Position numbers and translations under genes: made by a program. The notes beneath the pieces were generated by a model. That model had not been told where the DNA came from. It did no database searches and worked only from the letters and a program-made list of their open reading frames with translations. A DNA stretch of 64,000 nucleotides from Methylobacterium sp. WL119 (GTDB taxonomy: Bacteria; Pseudomonadota; Alphaproteobacteria; Rhizobiales; Beijerinckiaceae): positions 62,001 to 126,000 of the forward strand of contig NZ_VRUU01000005.1 of the NCBI RefSeq assembly GCF_008039875.1. The letters run 5' to 3'. Of this stretch, positions 40,358-48,857 are shown piece by piece (position 1 is the stretch's first letter; each line of letters opens with the position of its first letter).

Positions 40358-41110
40358 ATGGCCGCAGATCCTCGCGCCGCGGCGCTCATCGTGTCGGCCC
40401 AGCGCATCGGTGCCAACCCGCTCGATTACGCGACCGTCATGTCCTACGAGACCGGCGGCAAGCTCGATCCGAGCGTTCGGGGCGGAGCCGGCAACCGGCA
40501 TATCGGCCTGATCCAGTTCGGCCCGGCCGAGCAGAAGGCCTACGGCGCGAGTCAGGACCAGAGCTTCGAGGAGCAGCTGCCGGCGGTCGAAGCGTACCTG
40601 ACCGACCGCGGCTTCAAGCCCGGGATGGGGCGCCTTGACCTCTACTCGACCATCAACGCCGGGCACCCGGGGCTCTATGACAAGAGCGACGCCGGCAACG
40701 GTGGCGCGCCCGGGACCGTCGCCGACAAGGTCAACGGGCAGATGGCCGGGCACGAGGCGAAGGCCGCGGCCTTCCTCGGCGGCGACTTCACGCCGTCGAT
40801 GCCCGGCGGTGCAGCGCCAACGCCCGCTGCCGGCGCTTTCGGTCTCGCCGGCCCCGTCGCGTCCGGTACCGCCGATTCCGTCACGCCCGCCGCTGGCGCC
40901 ACGATGCAGGCGCCCGCGAAGGACGACAGCGTCGACGTCGCCGGCCTGCTGAAGGCGCTGAACGGCGGCGGGCAGGCAGCGGCCTCGCCGGTCGCGCAAT
41001 CGGCCGCCGCATCGGCCGCACCGCAGATGCTGCAGCCGCATCGCCCGGCGGCCCAACCGTTCGACGCTTCGCGCTTCTTCGCCATGCTCCCCGGCGCCCG
41101 CTCGCGCTGA
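40358..41110 (+). CDS. virion-associated lytic transglycosylase-like protein
   Basis: 250 residues. The first 125 residues have an SLT-like fold: ALIVSAQRIGANPLDYATVM, then SYETGGKLDPSV with the catalytic Glu, and HIGLIQFGPAEQKAYGA. The second half is an Ala/Pro/Gly-rich tail. Located among ejection and fibre genes rather than beside the endolysin, so it probably acts at entry to open peptidoglycan. CCGGAG in the end of element B is its ribosome site. Confidence 0.75.
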   Translation: MAADPRAAALIVSAQRIGANPLDYATVMSYETGGKLDPSVRGGAGNRHIGLIQFGPAEQKAYGASQDQSFEEQLPAVEAYLTDRGFKPGMGRLDLYSTINAGHPGLYDKSDAGNGGAPGTVADKVNGQMAGHEAKAAAFLGGDFTPSMPGGAAPTPAAGAFGLAGPVASGTADSVTPAAGATMQAPAKDDSVDVAGLLKALNGGGQAAASPVAQSAAASAAPQMLQPHRPAAQPFDASRFFAMLPGARSR

Positions 41111-41191
41111 TCCACCCCAACCGCTGCACCACCCGATCCGGACGCGCTCGCGTCGTCGGAGCCGGACCCGTGCGCGCCGCCAGGAGCCGCC

Positions 41192-42454
41192 ATGACGGGC
41201 CTGAAAGACTTCTCCACCGACGCCGCGTCGAACGATGTCGGCGCCCCCCCGATCCTCTGGCAGGAGGGGCAGCCGGCCGGGACCGTGAACAACTCGGCGC
41301 GTGCGCTGATGGCCGCGTTGGCCTGCTGGCGTGACGACAACTCGGGCATTCTCGGCGCGACCGGGGGCGCGTCCGGCGCGTACAGCCTCGCCACAGAGCA
41401 AGGGTTCACGTCGGCCGACTACGCTCAAGCGTTCGACCTGGCCTGGACACCGGATGCCGCCAACCCCGGCCCGTGCACGTTCCAGCCGGACGCTGCCGGG
41501 CCAAAGCCGATGCGCAGGCCGGGCGGCGCCGAGCTCGCACCGGGCGATATCCAGGTCGGGCAGGTCTACCGGGTTCGGTGGCATCCCGGGACCACCGTCG
41601 TCACGGTCGTAGCTCCGTTCATCGAACAGGCCGGCTCGATCAAGGCTTTCGCGTCCGCTGCAGCCGTCCCCCCGGGGTGGCTGCCGTGCGTCGGGTCGCC
41701 GATCTCGCGCGGGGTGTATGCCGCCCTCTTCGGCGCGATCGGAACGACCTGGGGCGTCGGCGACGGATCGACCACGTTCAACCTGCCGAACTTCCAAGGC
41801 CGTACGTTGTTCGGGGCGGACATCAACGCGGGTCTCCTGACCGGCGCTGGTGGCATCAACCCCACCGTCGGATCGATCGGCGGTGCGGAAGCGATCGCGC
41901 TGTCTGCAGCGCAGCTGGCAAGCCATACCCACACCGGGGCGGCAGCGGCGGCGGGCGCGCACGATCACGGTGGCTCGGTCGTAGCGGCGGGGCAGCACTC
42001 CCACGGCGGTGCAACGACGGCGGCCGGAAACCATACGCACGGCGGTTCGACCGTGACCGCTGGCTCCCATGCACATACCGGCACGACCGCGTCTGCCGGC
42101 ACGCACGGACACCCGATCACCTACAGCATCGGAACCGCTGGCAGCGGCGGCACGAACCGCGTCGTCACGGATCTCGAGCCGAACGGCAGCAACAATGCGG
42201 GCGGCGCAACCGACGGAGCCGGTGCCCACACCCACGACTTCACGACAGCAGCGTCAGGCGACCACAGCCACGGCGTGACGATCGCTGCCGTCGGGGACCA
42301 CGCTCACGGCATCCTCGCCGACGGCCAGCATGCGCACGCGATCAACGTCGTCGCCGACCATACCCACACCCTGACGATCGACGCCGCCGGCTCCGGCGCA
42401 GCGCACCCGAACATGCCGCCAGGCGCGGTCATCGTCTGGGCGATCAAGGCCTGA
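41192..42454 (+). CDS. tail fibre with collar domain and HxH repeats
   Basis: 420 residues. Residues about 155-235 are a phage tail-collar domain (GWLPCVGSPISRGVYAALFG; TTFNLPNFQGRTLFGAD). Residues about 245-400 hold roughly ten units of the form AAGxHxHGG, so His-x-His pairs recur every 11 to 13 residues. In T4 gp37 and gp12-like tips such HxH pairs bind iron or zinc and lock trimers. The start has a fibre-attachment motif (EGQPAGTVNNSARALM). Likely trimeric receptor-binding fibre. Confidence 0.75.
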   Translation: MTGLKDFSTDAASNDVGAPPILWQEGQPAGTVNNSARALMAALACWRDDNSGILGATGGASGAYSLATEQGFTSADYAQAFDLAWTPDAANPGPCTFQPDAAGPKPMRRPGGAELAPGDIQVGQVYRVRWHPGTTVVTVVAPFIEQAGSIKAFASAAAVPPGWLPCVGSPISRGVYAALFGAIGTTWGVGDGSTTFNLPNFQGRTLFGADINAGLLTGAGGINPTVGSIGGAEAIALSAAQLASHTHTGAAAAAGAHDHGGSVVAAGQHSHGGATTAAGNHTHGGSTVTAGSHAHTGTTASAGTHGHPITYSIGTAGSGGTNRVVTDLEPNGSNNAGGATDGAGAHTHDFTTAASGDHSHGVTIAAVGDHAHGILADGQHAHAINVVADHTHTLTIDAAGSGAAHPNMPPGAVIVWAIKA

Positions 42455-42483
42455 ACCCGCCTCAGCAATCCTGGATCACGCCC

Positions 42484-43836
42484 ATGCTTGTGCGCAATGC
42501 GCTCCTCGCCGCCCTTGCCCTTGTCGCTGTCGCGAGCGGCCCCGCCGCATCCCAGACCGCGCCGGGTAGCGCCTTCTCCTGGAGCACCGATCCGGACCGG
42601 AATGCGGTGGTCGACCCGGCGATCCCGGCGCAGGACGGGGCTTCTGCCCGGTCGTACATGTCGACGGTGCGTGGGGTCATGTCCGGCGTAGCGCAGGCGC
42701 TCGGAACGCGCGGAGCCGCAGGCGGGATCGCGACCCTTGGATCGGACGGCCGGCTGCCCGGGCCGCAATCCCCAGCGAATCCCAGTTCCGTGACGAGCAC
42801 GGTCCTCGAATCACTCATCGTCTCGCCCAAGTTTTCGCACGGCGGGATGGTGTTTCAGAATACCGCCGTCGCGGCGGGTGACATCCTCGGTCCCCAGCAG
42901 CCGCCCTCGTACTTCACCCATGACGGCGTTCGGTCATCGATCGTCGTGATGCCGGATGCGACGGCGCAGACCACCTCCGCGTTCGGGGGCTACGTCCGCA
43001 ACAACTCGACGCGGGACGCCGCCGGCATTTTCACGACCTGCGCACAGGTCGCAGAAAACGGCCCTTGCTGGGGCGCCAACGTCACGATGATCGATGCCGG
43101 AGCGAACGGCGTCGTCACGAGCGGGGGCGGCAAGCGGCTGATCGGTATCGAGATTAACCCGTCCGTCACGAGCCCGAACACGACGGTCCAGGGCATCTCG
43201 ATCATCGGATCGTCGATCTCTCAACCGGCCTACTCCGATGGCATCACGGTCAGCCACCTGAACGCGAGCGCACCCGGCACCCGTACGTGGAGCCACGCCT
43301 TCGTCGTCGGCGATGCGTCCGCGCAAATCGGCTATCTGACGGGAGCGCTGTCGCTGACCGGCTCCAACGTCGGCGGCATCCAGAACTACCTGAACTATCG
43401 CGACTCGGCCGGCACCGCACAGGCGGTTCGGTACGCGGCGACCGGCGCCGGCGGTCTGGCGATTAGCGGCACGGCCGCCGCCAACGGCATCACCATCACG
43501 CCGGCCGCCGCCGGGCAGTTCCCGACGATCCAGGCATTCGGCTCGGATGCGAACCCCGGCCTCGTGCTCCAGGCGCAGGGTCTCGGTCAGGTGGTGACCC
43601 AGAGCCTCCTCAGCGTCGCCAAGGGTCTCTATGTCGCCGCCTCGGCCACGTTCGCCGTGCCGGTGAAGTTCCCGGTCTATCCTGTCGCCTCCCTGCCGAC
43701 CTGCAACGCGGCGGCACAGGGGAGCTACGCCGCGGTCTCCGACGCAACGACGCTGACGTATGGCGCCGCGCCGGTTGGCGGCGGGTCGATCTCGACGCCG
43801 GTCTATTGCCGCGGCGACGTGTGGACCATGCACTGA
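42484..43836 (+). CDS. putative tailspike/fibre with signal-like N terminus
   Basis: 450 residues. The N terminus (VRNALLAALALVAVASGPAASQ) is a signal peptide by composition, unusual for a virion part. The rest is Ser/Thr/Asn/Gly-rich with strand repeats (GISIIGSSISQPAYSDG), fitting a beta-helix. The C terminus (LPTCNAAAQGSYAAVSDA, CRGDVWTMH) is a common fibre-end module. Follows the collar fibre and overlaps the next gene by one base. Confidence 0.6.
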   Translation: MLVRNALLAALALVAVASGPAASQTAPGSAFSWSTDPDRNAVVDPAIPAQDGASARSYMSTVRGVMSGVAQALGTRGAAGGIATLGSDGRLPGPQSPANPSSVTSTVLESLIVSPKFSHGGMVFQNTAVAAGDILGPQQPPSYFTHDGVRSSIVVMPDATAQTTSAFGGYVRNNSTRDAAGIFTTCAQVAENGPCWGANVTMIDAGANGVVTSGGGKRLIGIEINPSVTSPNTTVQGISIIGSSISQPAYSDGITVSHLNASAPGTRTWSHAFVVGDASAQIGYLTGALSLTGSNVGGIQNYLNYRDSAGTAQAVRYAATGAGGLAISGTAAANGITITPAAAGQFPTIQAFGSDANPGLVLQAQGLGQVVTQSLLSVAKGLYVAASATFAVPVKFPVYPVASLPTCNAAAQGSYAAVSDATTLTYGAAPVGGGSISTPVYCRGDVWTMH

Positions 43837-44099
43837 TGAGCCGCCTCCTCGCAGCGGTCGCGCTGCTCAGCACGCTGGCTACTTCCGCCATGGCAGATGC
43901 CCTGCCCGTCTGGTGGCTGGGGGCGGTTTCGGCCGGTATCGTTGACCCGTCCAGCGTTCCCGCCGCGGACTCTTTAAGGCTGATCGGCGGTGAGATCGAG
44001 ATCTCGGGCATCGCCGTTCGCCGCCATCACCCGGTCTCCGTCGCCGTCGATGTCGAGGGCATCCCGGCCCGCATCTGCCCGGCGCCTCGCCGCCGCTGA
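43836..44099 (+). CDS. small exported protein beside endolysin
   Basis: 87 residues. Signal peptide (LLAAVALLSTLATSAMA, cleavage before DALPVW), then a small mature domain with one Cys. It could be a periplasmic lysis accessory or part of the spike; there is no lipobox, so a classic o-spanin is unlikely. Spacing links it to the spike gene. Confidence 0.5.
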   Translation: MSRLLAAVALLSTLATSAMADALPVWWLGAVSAGIVDPSSVPAADSLRLIGGEIEISGIAVRRHHPVSVAVDVEGIPARICPAPRRR

Positions 44100-44123
44100 T
44101 CCTTCATCTTCGTGGAGACGACC

Positions 44124-44981
44124 ATGGCCTCGTCCACCGACGCGGGGGCGTTCGCGCGCCTGGATCGCGCCCTGTTCTTCGCTGCGATCCGCCCGCTGTT
44201 CGGGTCGATGACGCAGGCGCAGGTGGACGGCGTGGGCCGGCTGCTCGACGCCTTCCTGCTGCACGCCCTGCTGCTCGACCGGCGCCACCTCGCCTACATC
44301 CTGGCCACGAGCTTCCACGAGACCGGCCGACGGATGATGCCGGTGCGGGAGGGGTTCGCGACCTCGGATGCGGCCGCGCGCCGGGCGGTAGCCGCCCTGT
44401 TCGCGTCAGGCAAGATCAGCCGAAACTACGCCCTGCCGAACGCGCGCGGGCTCTCGTTCTACGGCCGTGGCGACGTGCAGCTGACCTTCGAGGATAACTA
44501 CGCCGCGATGGGCAAGCTGCTCGGGCTCGACCTCGCCGGCAACCCGGACCTGGCGCTCGACCCGGCCGTGTCGGCCTGGATCCTGATCGAGGGCGTGACG
44601 CGCGGCGTGTCCATCAAGGGCGACTTCACCGGCCGGGCGCTCGAGGACTTCATCGCCGGCAACCGGTGCGACTACGTCGGGGCCCGCCGGACCGTGAACG
44701 GGACGGACAAGGCGGCGGCAATCGCGGGCTACGCGGAGCGGTTCGAGGCGGCGCTGGTCGCCGGCGGGATGCCGCTGACGGCGGCACGGATGCCGGGAGC
44801 GCTCGGGGCCGGGCCGCCGCCCATCGTCGCTCCGCCCCGGGCGGCCAGCCCCGCTCCGACGACTCCTGCCCTGCCCCAGCCCGCCCTCACCGGCGGGCTT
44901 TCTTCTGCGCCGAGCTTTGCGCCCGCCCCGGGGTTCTGGTCGCGCGTGCACGCCCTGCTCTCTCACCCAAAGGCTGCCTGA
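44124..44981 (+). CDS. GH19-type endolysin
   Basis: 285 residues from ATG 44124 with GGAG 7 bases upstream. SFHETGRRMMPVREG (Glu66, likely acid), SFYGRGDVQLTFEDNYAAMG (111-130) and NPDLALDPAVSAWILIEG match the chitinase-like family 19 endolysins that cleave peptidoglycan glycan strands. Residues 220-285 are a Pro/Ala-rich tail with a short basic end. No signal peptide, so it needs a holin. Sits before holin-like genes. Confidence 0.85.
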   Translation: MASSTDAGAFARLDRALFFAAIRPLFGSMTQAQVDGVGRLLDAFLLHALLLDRRHLAYILATSFHETGRRMMPVREGFATSDAAARRAVAALFASGKISRNYALPNARGLSFYGRGDVQLTFEDNYAAMGKLLGLDLAGNPDLALDPAVSAWILIEGVTRGVSIKGDFTGRALEDFIAGNRCDYVGARRTVNGTDKAAAIAGYAERFEAALVAGGMPLTAARMPGALGAGPPPIVAPPRAASPAPTTPALPQPALTGGLSSAPSFAPAPGFWSRVHALLSHPKAA

Positions 44982-44983
44982 CC

Positions 44984-45259
44984 ATGATCGCTCGTAATGC
45001 CCGCCGCATACAGGTGATCTGGCGTCGTCTCCGGGGCTGGCGCACGTTCATCTTTTTCACGCCGGCGTTCCTGGTGACGCTGCTCGACGCGCTCCACGCG
45101 ATCGACTTCCGGCAGCTGCTGCTTGACATGGGCGCGCCCGAGGGAACGGCGAAGGCGATCGTCGCCGGCTGCTTCCTCGTTGGCATCGTTCTGCGGGCTT
45201 ACACCACCACACCGCCGATGCGGCCGCAGGGTGGCCCGGACGCCGGAGGGCCACGCTGA
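44984..45259 (+). CDS. holin-like membrane protein
   Basis: 91 residues. Basic start (RNARRIQVIWRRLRGWR), then two spans (TFIFFTPAFLVTLLDALHAI; AKAIVAGCFLVGIVLRAY). Two bases after the endolysin gene and sharing a base with the next gene. Best candidate for holin by place and size, but no holin family signature is clear. Confidence 0.55.
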   Translation: MIARNARRIQVIWRRLRGWRTFIFFTPAFLVTLLDALHAIDFRQLLLDMGAPEGTAKAIVAGCFLVGIVLRAYTTTPPMRPQGGPDAGGPR

Positions 45260-45669
45260 TGGGCCTCCTCGCCTCGTTCATCCTCGGCCTGCCCGGCATC
45301 GCTGGGAAGCTGCTCGACTACCTCGGTAAGCGGTCCGACAACACGGTTCTGACCAACGGCCAGAACGTGACGGCCGACACGACCGTCGCGCAGGCGCAGC
45401 TCGTCGCGTACGTCGAGGAGCGCAAGGCCATCGAGGCAGAACGCGCGGCGCAGCGCCTCTCGCCGTGGTCCGCCTGGATGATCCCGACGGCGTTCGGGCT
45501 CTGCATGCTCCACTTCGGCGCGATCGTCCTCGACTCGACGTTCCTATTCAACTGGCAGGTCGCGAAGCTGCCGACGCCCTACGACGCGATGGAGCAGATG
45601 ATCGTCGCGTCCGTGATCGGCGTCGCCGGCGTCCAGGCCGCGGTCGGGCGTATCTTCTCGAAGCGGTAG
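45259..45669 (+). CDS. holin-associated membrane protein
   Basis: 136 residues. An N-terminal hydrophobic segment (GLLASFILGLPGIAGKLLDY), a soluble helix (QLVAYVEERKAIEAERAAQR), then two spans (WSAWMIPTAFGLCMLHFGAI; MIVASVIGVAGVQAAVG). The topology is that of 3-span phage proteins labelled holin. Could be the holin itself or its partner. Confidence 0.55.
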   Translation: MGLLASFILGLPGIAGKLLDYLGKRSDNTVLTNGQNVTADTTVAQAQLVAYVEERKAIEAERAAQRLSPWSAWMIPTAFGLCMLHFGAIVLDSTFLFNWQVAKLPTPYDAMEQMIVASVIGVAGVQAAVGRIFSKR

Positions 45670-45677
45670 CGCTTCAA

Positions 45678-45699
45678 CCTCCCCCGCAGCAGGGGGAGG
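45678..45699. terminator. hairpin between lysis genes
   Basis: CCTCCCCC at 45678-45685 pairs with GGGGGAGG at 45692-45699 around a 6-base loop. No U-run follows, so it is a weak terminator or processing hairpin. Confidence 0.4.
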
Positions 45700-45747
45700 G
45701 ATCACCGCGCGACCGGAACACCGGCGCGCCTCACTCGGGGCTGCACG

Positions 45748-46260
45748 ATGTCCGACACCGCCGAACCGAAGAGGGCGCGTCGTACGCGCCGCCACGATCC
45801 CACCGCCCTACGCCGTTCGGCGCTGGAGCACATCGGCTCCGAGCTCGGGGCCGCCATTCAGCCGCCGGTGCCGCCGGGGCTGGGCGAAGGGCTGCTGGAT
45901 CGAGCCGCCCGGGGGGACACGATGCAGGACCGGCATATCGCGAACCTGCTCGGACAGCTGCTGGCTCGGAGCGAGGCCAACGGCGACCAAATCGACGAAA
46001 CGCGAGCGCAGGTGACCCGCATGGACGAGAAGCTCGAGGCGATCAGCCGCCGGCTGGATGGAGTCGCCTACCAGAAGGACATCGCGTCGTTCATGACTCG
46101 CGAGGAGATCGAGCGGAAGATCGAGAAATCGGCCACGGAGATCAAGGGCGAGGTCGCCGGCCTGCGCAAGATCGGCTGGGGCCTCACCTCGGCTGTGCTC
46201 ATCGGTGCGGTCGGCCTGCTCGTGAAGGTCATCATGGCGGCGGCGCACATCGCGACCTGA
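45748..46260 (+). CDS. coiled-coil tail-anchored phage protein
   Basis: 170 residues. Very basic N terminus (EPKRARRTRRHDPTALRR), coiled coil about 70-135 (QVTRMDEKLEAISRRLDGVA) and a C-terminal span (GLTSAVLIGAVGLLVKVIMA). It is the last rightward gene of the lysis block and resembles the moron protein at 39173-39655 in layout. Function unknown; spanin or exclusion are options. Confidence 0.55.
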   Translation: MSDTAEPKRARRTRRHDPTALRRSALEHIGSELGAAIQPPVPPGLGEGLLDRAARGDTMQDRHIANLLGQLLARSEANGDQIDETRAQVTRMDEKLEAISRRLDGVAYQKDIASFMTREEIERKIEKSATEIKGEVAGLRKIGWGLTSAVLIGAVGLLVKVIMAAAHIAT

Positions 46261-46351
46261 CCTCGCGTTGACAACTGTTAACACCCTCGGCGCCCGGCGC
46301 TCACGCCATTCGAGATCGCCTGCGGACCGGCTCAGTGAGCTCCTGCCCCAA

Positions 46352-46394
46352 GGGATGAGGCTCCCTCGGCCTTGTTCTACTCCCGCCTCATCCC
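46352..46394. repeat. 9-bp inverted repeat at end of phage region
   Basis: GGGATGAGG (46352-46360) and CCTCATCCC (46386-46394) are perfect complements with a 25-base loop. No T-run follows. It may be the transcription stop for the late operon or a protein site near the prophage border. Confidence 0.4.
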
Positions 46395-46448
46395 GGCCGG
46401 CAGCGAGACGGACTTGGAGCTGATGGCGCTGGGTGGCATGTTTCTAGA

Positions 46449-46664
46449 ATGAGCGCTCATCCCATACGGGCCTTACACGGCAGCTTCTTTCGTTGCTCAG
46501 CATGCGGTGAACGGTACCTGACCACCTGCGGAACCAAAGCTGAAGGCCCTACATCGCAAGACGATGCTCGGTTCCTGAACTACGACTGCCGCCGGATTAT
46601 GGGCGACTACGAGGACCCGCGGTTTCGCTCCTTTCGCCGGTTGGGAGAGGATGAAACGATCTGA
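46449..46664 (+). CDS. small zinc-finger-like protein
   Basis: 71 residues with FRCSACGERYLTTCG near the N terminus and one more Cys at NYDCRRI: a CxxC and two single Cys that suit one metal site. No ribosome site is obvious before the ATG. Function unknown. Confidence 0.4.
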   Translation: MSAHPIRALHGSFFRCSACGERYLTTCGTKAEGPTSQDDARFLNYDCRRIMGDYEDPRFRSFRRLGEDETI

Positions 46665-46821
46665 TCATGTCTAAGTATAGCGCGGACTGAGGATGAGCGC
46701 CGGCTTCCCCCGTGGACGTAACCTCTCCCACGGCTTGCTCCCGAGCTTCGTCGTTTGGTATGCCAGAGATCTAGGGCCGCCGGGCTTTCGCTCTCCTCTA
46801 GCTTCGGTATCCACAACCTCG

Positions 46822-46854
46822 GCCCGGCCAGCACCCGCTGCGCCGGGCTTTTTC
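46822..46854 (+). terminator. rho-independent terminator
   Basis: GCCCGGC (46822-46828) and GCCGGGC (46842-46848) form a 7-bp stem followed by TTTTTC. It ends rightward transcripts coming from the small gene at 46449 or from the lysis block. Confidence 0.75.
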
Positions 46855-46863
46855 GTACCTGCA

Positions 46864-47145
46864 CTACCCCTCGCCCGGATACACCCCGGTCGCCCGCCAT
46901 ATCCGAATTCGCAGGAGCCGGATCTGCGCGCGCCGCAGCGCCGAGCCGGCATAGCCCTGAAGCACTGGATCGCCCCACAGCCTCAGGATCTTGCGGTTGT
47001 TCCGGCAGGTCCGGACAGCTCGTGTCCGATGCCAGGCGATCTGCTCCGCCAGTGAGGCGCAATCATACCAGCGGTGAAAGCCCTCGACGATCTCGCGGAT
47101 CTCGGGGTCCGGTTCGTCGGTTAGGTTGAGCTTCTCCATCCGCAT
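46864..47145 (-). CDS. hypothetical protein
   Basis: 93 residues from ATG 47143-47145 (GGGGAA 8 bases upstream; a GTG 30 bases earlier is the alternative). Acidic start (DEPDPEIREIVEGFHRWYDC), then a very basic helical half (RTRAVRTCRNNRKILRLWGD; RRAQIRLLRIRIWRATG). Such a layout could bind nucleic acid; no family recognised. Confidence 0.55.
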   Translation of the reverse strand: MRMEKLNLTDEPDPEIREIVEGFHRWYDCASLAEQIAWHRTRAVRTCRNNRKILRLWGDPVLQGYAGSALRRAQIRLLRIRIWRATGVYPGEG

Positions 47146-47302
47146 CGCGGCTTCCCCTGCGATCTCGGCTGGCACACTCGCTTAGCGAGCCTCCGCGCGC
47201 CAGCGGTTAGCGGGGAAACCTGCGGTTAGGATGAACGTATTTGTCTTGAGGAACTGGTTCGGAAGGCAGCAGGGGTAGCATTCCAGATTACGGGAGAAGC
47301 TG

Positions 47303-47497
47303 ATGGACGGCAGCACGAAGAACGACGACGCCGAAGCAATGCGGCTCGGTTGGGAGGCTGGCAAAATCGAGAAGAGCTCCGCGTGCGACTGTCCATACGA
47401 GCCCTCGGTGTTCGGGCTCCGGTTCGCCTGGCTGGATGGCTTCTCGAAGGGCCGCGTCGAGTTGCAGAAGGCGACAGGGACCGAGCCGGCAATCTGA
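47303..47497 (+). CDS. RMF/CrpP-like small protein
   Basis: 64 residues: AMRLGWEAGKIEKSSACDCP, then YEPSVFGLRFAWLDGFSKGR. The pattern of a G-x-x-AG helix, CPY and a second helix with W-L-x-G is the one of ribosome modulation factor and CrpP-like proteins. RMF dimerises ribosomes in resting cells. Similarity is short, so the role is only suggested. It is followed by an independent terminator. Confidence 0.55.
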   Translation: MDGSTKNDDAEAMRLGWEAGKIEKSSACDCPYEPSVFGLRFAWLDGFSKGRVELQKATGTEPAI

Positions 47498-47602
47498 ATC
47501 AAAGAGCCGGCGACGGGCGTCGTCGCGTTGGCACATCGATCGCTCAGGGTCACGGCGTGGGGCAATTCTGTTTCACGCTCATTCCTACCCGAGATCAACT
47601 TT

Positions 47603-47636
47603 AGCCCCACCGGCACCAGCCGTGCGGGGCTTTTTC
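47603..47636 (+). terminator. rho-independent terminator
   Basis: AGCCCC (47603-47608) pairs with GGGGCT (47626-47631), with extra pairs inside (GCAC-type), followed by TTTTCG. It closes the small RMF-like gene. The stretch 47637-47798 is low in GC (about 40%) and has no gene I can support; it probably contains the promoter of the secreted protein to the right. Confidence 0.75.
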
Positions 47637-47798
47637 GTGTCTTCGGGGTCTGATTAAGCCTATCGATCCAAGGCGTTTCGATCTAACAGAAATATCATTT
47701 GATTGTTGTGTTTGATTGATCGAAAGACGGGTTAGGTATTCCTTGATATTTTTTGAACATGTCCCGTTAAGCAGAGTTGCCGCCAAAAGGAGGCTCCC

Positions 47799-48260
47799 AT
47801 GCGCCAGATGATTAGTGCTTTAACATTTGTTTGTTTTGGCGGTGTTGCACTTGCTCAGTCTGCCGACAGCACGGTAGCCGATAAGACCAAAAACGACGTG
47901 CAGTTGAACGAGCTTCGAACCGCACCGACCCCAAAGCAGGTGGGCGACCTTGATCCCGTGCAGCTCGCGTCGGCCCATCGTGAGCGCGCGGCCTCCGTCG
48001 ACGAGAAAACAAATGGTCTTTGGCAGTCCTGGACGACCTCAATTTGCGAGGGATGTGGGAACACGCCCCCTTATCAGGATACGGTCCGGAACGACTTCGC
48101 CAATCGAAAAGGGCTTGCCGGTCTCAAGACTGAAGTCAACCCGGGAACACAGCAGCAAGCGGTCTCACAAAAAGCCCAGCCCGAGTCTCCTAAGCGGGGC
48201 CTATATACCGACCTGTCGAACGAGAACATCGACCAGATACGGCGCATGCCAGGACGGTAG
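47799..48260 (+). CDS. secreted hypothetical protein
   Basis: 153 residues with a signal peptide (MRQMISALTFVCFGGVALAQ, cleavage at AQS). AGGAGG lies 9 bases upstream. The mature part is Gln/Asp/Lys-rich with one CEGCG motif in the middle. It resembles small periplasmic proteins of Rhizobiales without known role. A terminator follows at once, so it is a single-gene unit. Confidence 0.6.
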   Translation: MRQMISALTFVCFGGVALAQSADSTVADKTKNDVQLNELRTAPTPKQVGDLDPVQLASAHRERAASVDEKTNGLWQSWTTSICEGCGNTPPYQDTVRNDFANRKGLAGLKTEVNPGTQQQAVSQKAQPESPKRGLYTDLSNENIDQIRRMPGR

Positions 48261-48287
48261 GAGCCCTTAAACGCAACGAAATACCCC

Positions 48288-48320
48288 AGCCCGCCCGTCA
48301 CCACCGGAGCGGGCTTTTTC
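48288..48320 (+). terminator. rho-independent terminator
   Basis: AGCCCGC (48288-48294) and GCGGGCT (48309-48315) form a 7-bp stem with a 14-base loop and a T-run (TTTTTC). It ends the rightward transcript of the secreted protein, 28 bases after its stop. Confidence 0.8.
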
Positions 48321-48331
48321 CTGTCCGCCCC

Positions 48332-48709
48332 CTACCGCGCCGCCTCCCAAACCGGCACGCCAACCGGTCGCCCCGGCCGATCCCGCCGAAAGGTCTGATT
48401 CCCGTACCGGATCCAGATGTCGCCGATCGCCTCGACGCGGCGGGCGTTGATCATCAGCCCGCCGCAGTAGTCGACGCGGACGACGCCGACGGTCGGGTGC
48501 ACGCCGAAGAGGTCGGTGGCTGTCCAGCCATGAGCGATGACGTCCTCGGCAAACCGGTCGAGGAAGTCGATCGCGGCCTCGCGCATCTCTTGCCAGCGCT
48601 GCGCCGAGAAGCCGGGACAGGGCGGCACCGTCGGCTTCATAGCCTCGAGCGCATCGCGCCAGGCCTGGACGTCGGAAGGCACGGGTCGAATCGGTGCGGG
48701 TGATGCCAT
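48332..48709 (-). CDS. hypothetical protein
   Basis: 125 residues from ATG 48707-48709. Near the start SDVQAWRDALEAMKPTVPPC, then helix RWQEMREAAIDFLDRFAEDV, then VVRVDYCGGLMINARRVEAI and an Arg-rich end. This kind of protein is found next to mobile regions in alphaproteobacteria but has no known function. Confidence 0.6.
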   Translation of the reverse strand: MASPAPIRPVPSDVQAWRDALEAMKPTVPPCPGFSAQRWQEMREAAIDFLDRFAEDVIAHGWTATDLFGVHPTVGVVRVDYCGGLMINARRVEAIGDIWIRYGNQTFRRDRPGRPVGVPVWEAAR

Positions 48710-48857
48710 GGGTCTCGCCGGATGTGGGCCGGCGGGGATAGGGGCCCTGGCTAGGTGGCGCAAGGCGGTGGACAGGCTCTGCTGCCACCCGGGGCGAGCT
48801 GTGAATTTCGTCGATGGCTTAATGTGATGATTACGCTCTTCTGGCCGCCACGAAATA

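Noticed and set aside
44984-45669. Assigning a specific holin class to the two membrane proteins
   Set aside because: Topology and place fit holins, but no class signature was seen, so only holin-like is stated.
46822-48320. Reading the three similar terminators as an att or mobile-element repeat
   Set aside because: They share only the stem-loop plus T-run pattern and short GC-rich words; loops and flanks differ, as expected for independent terminators.
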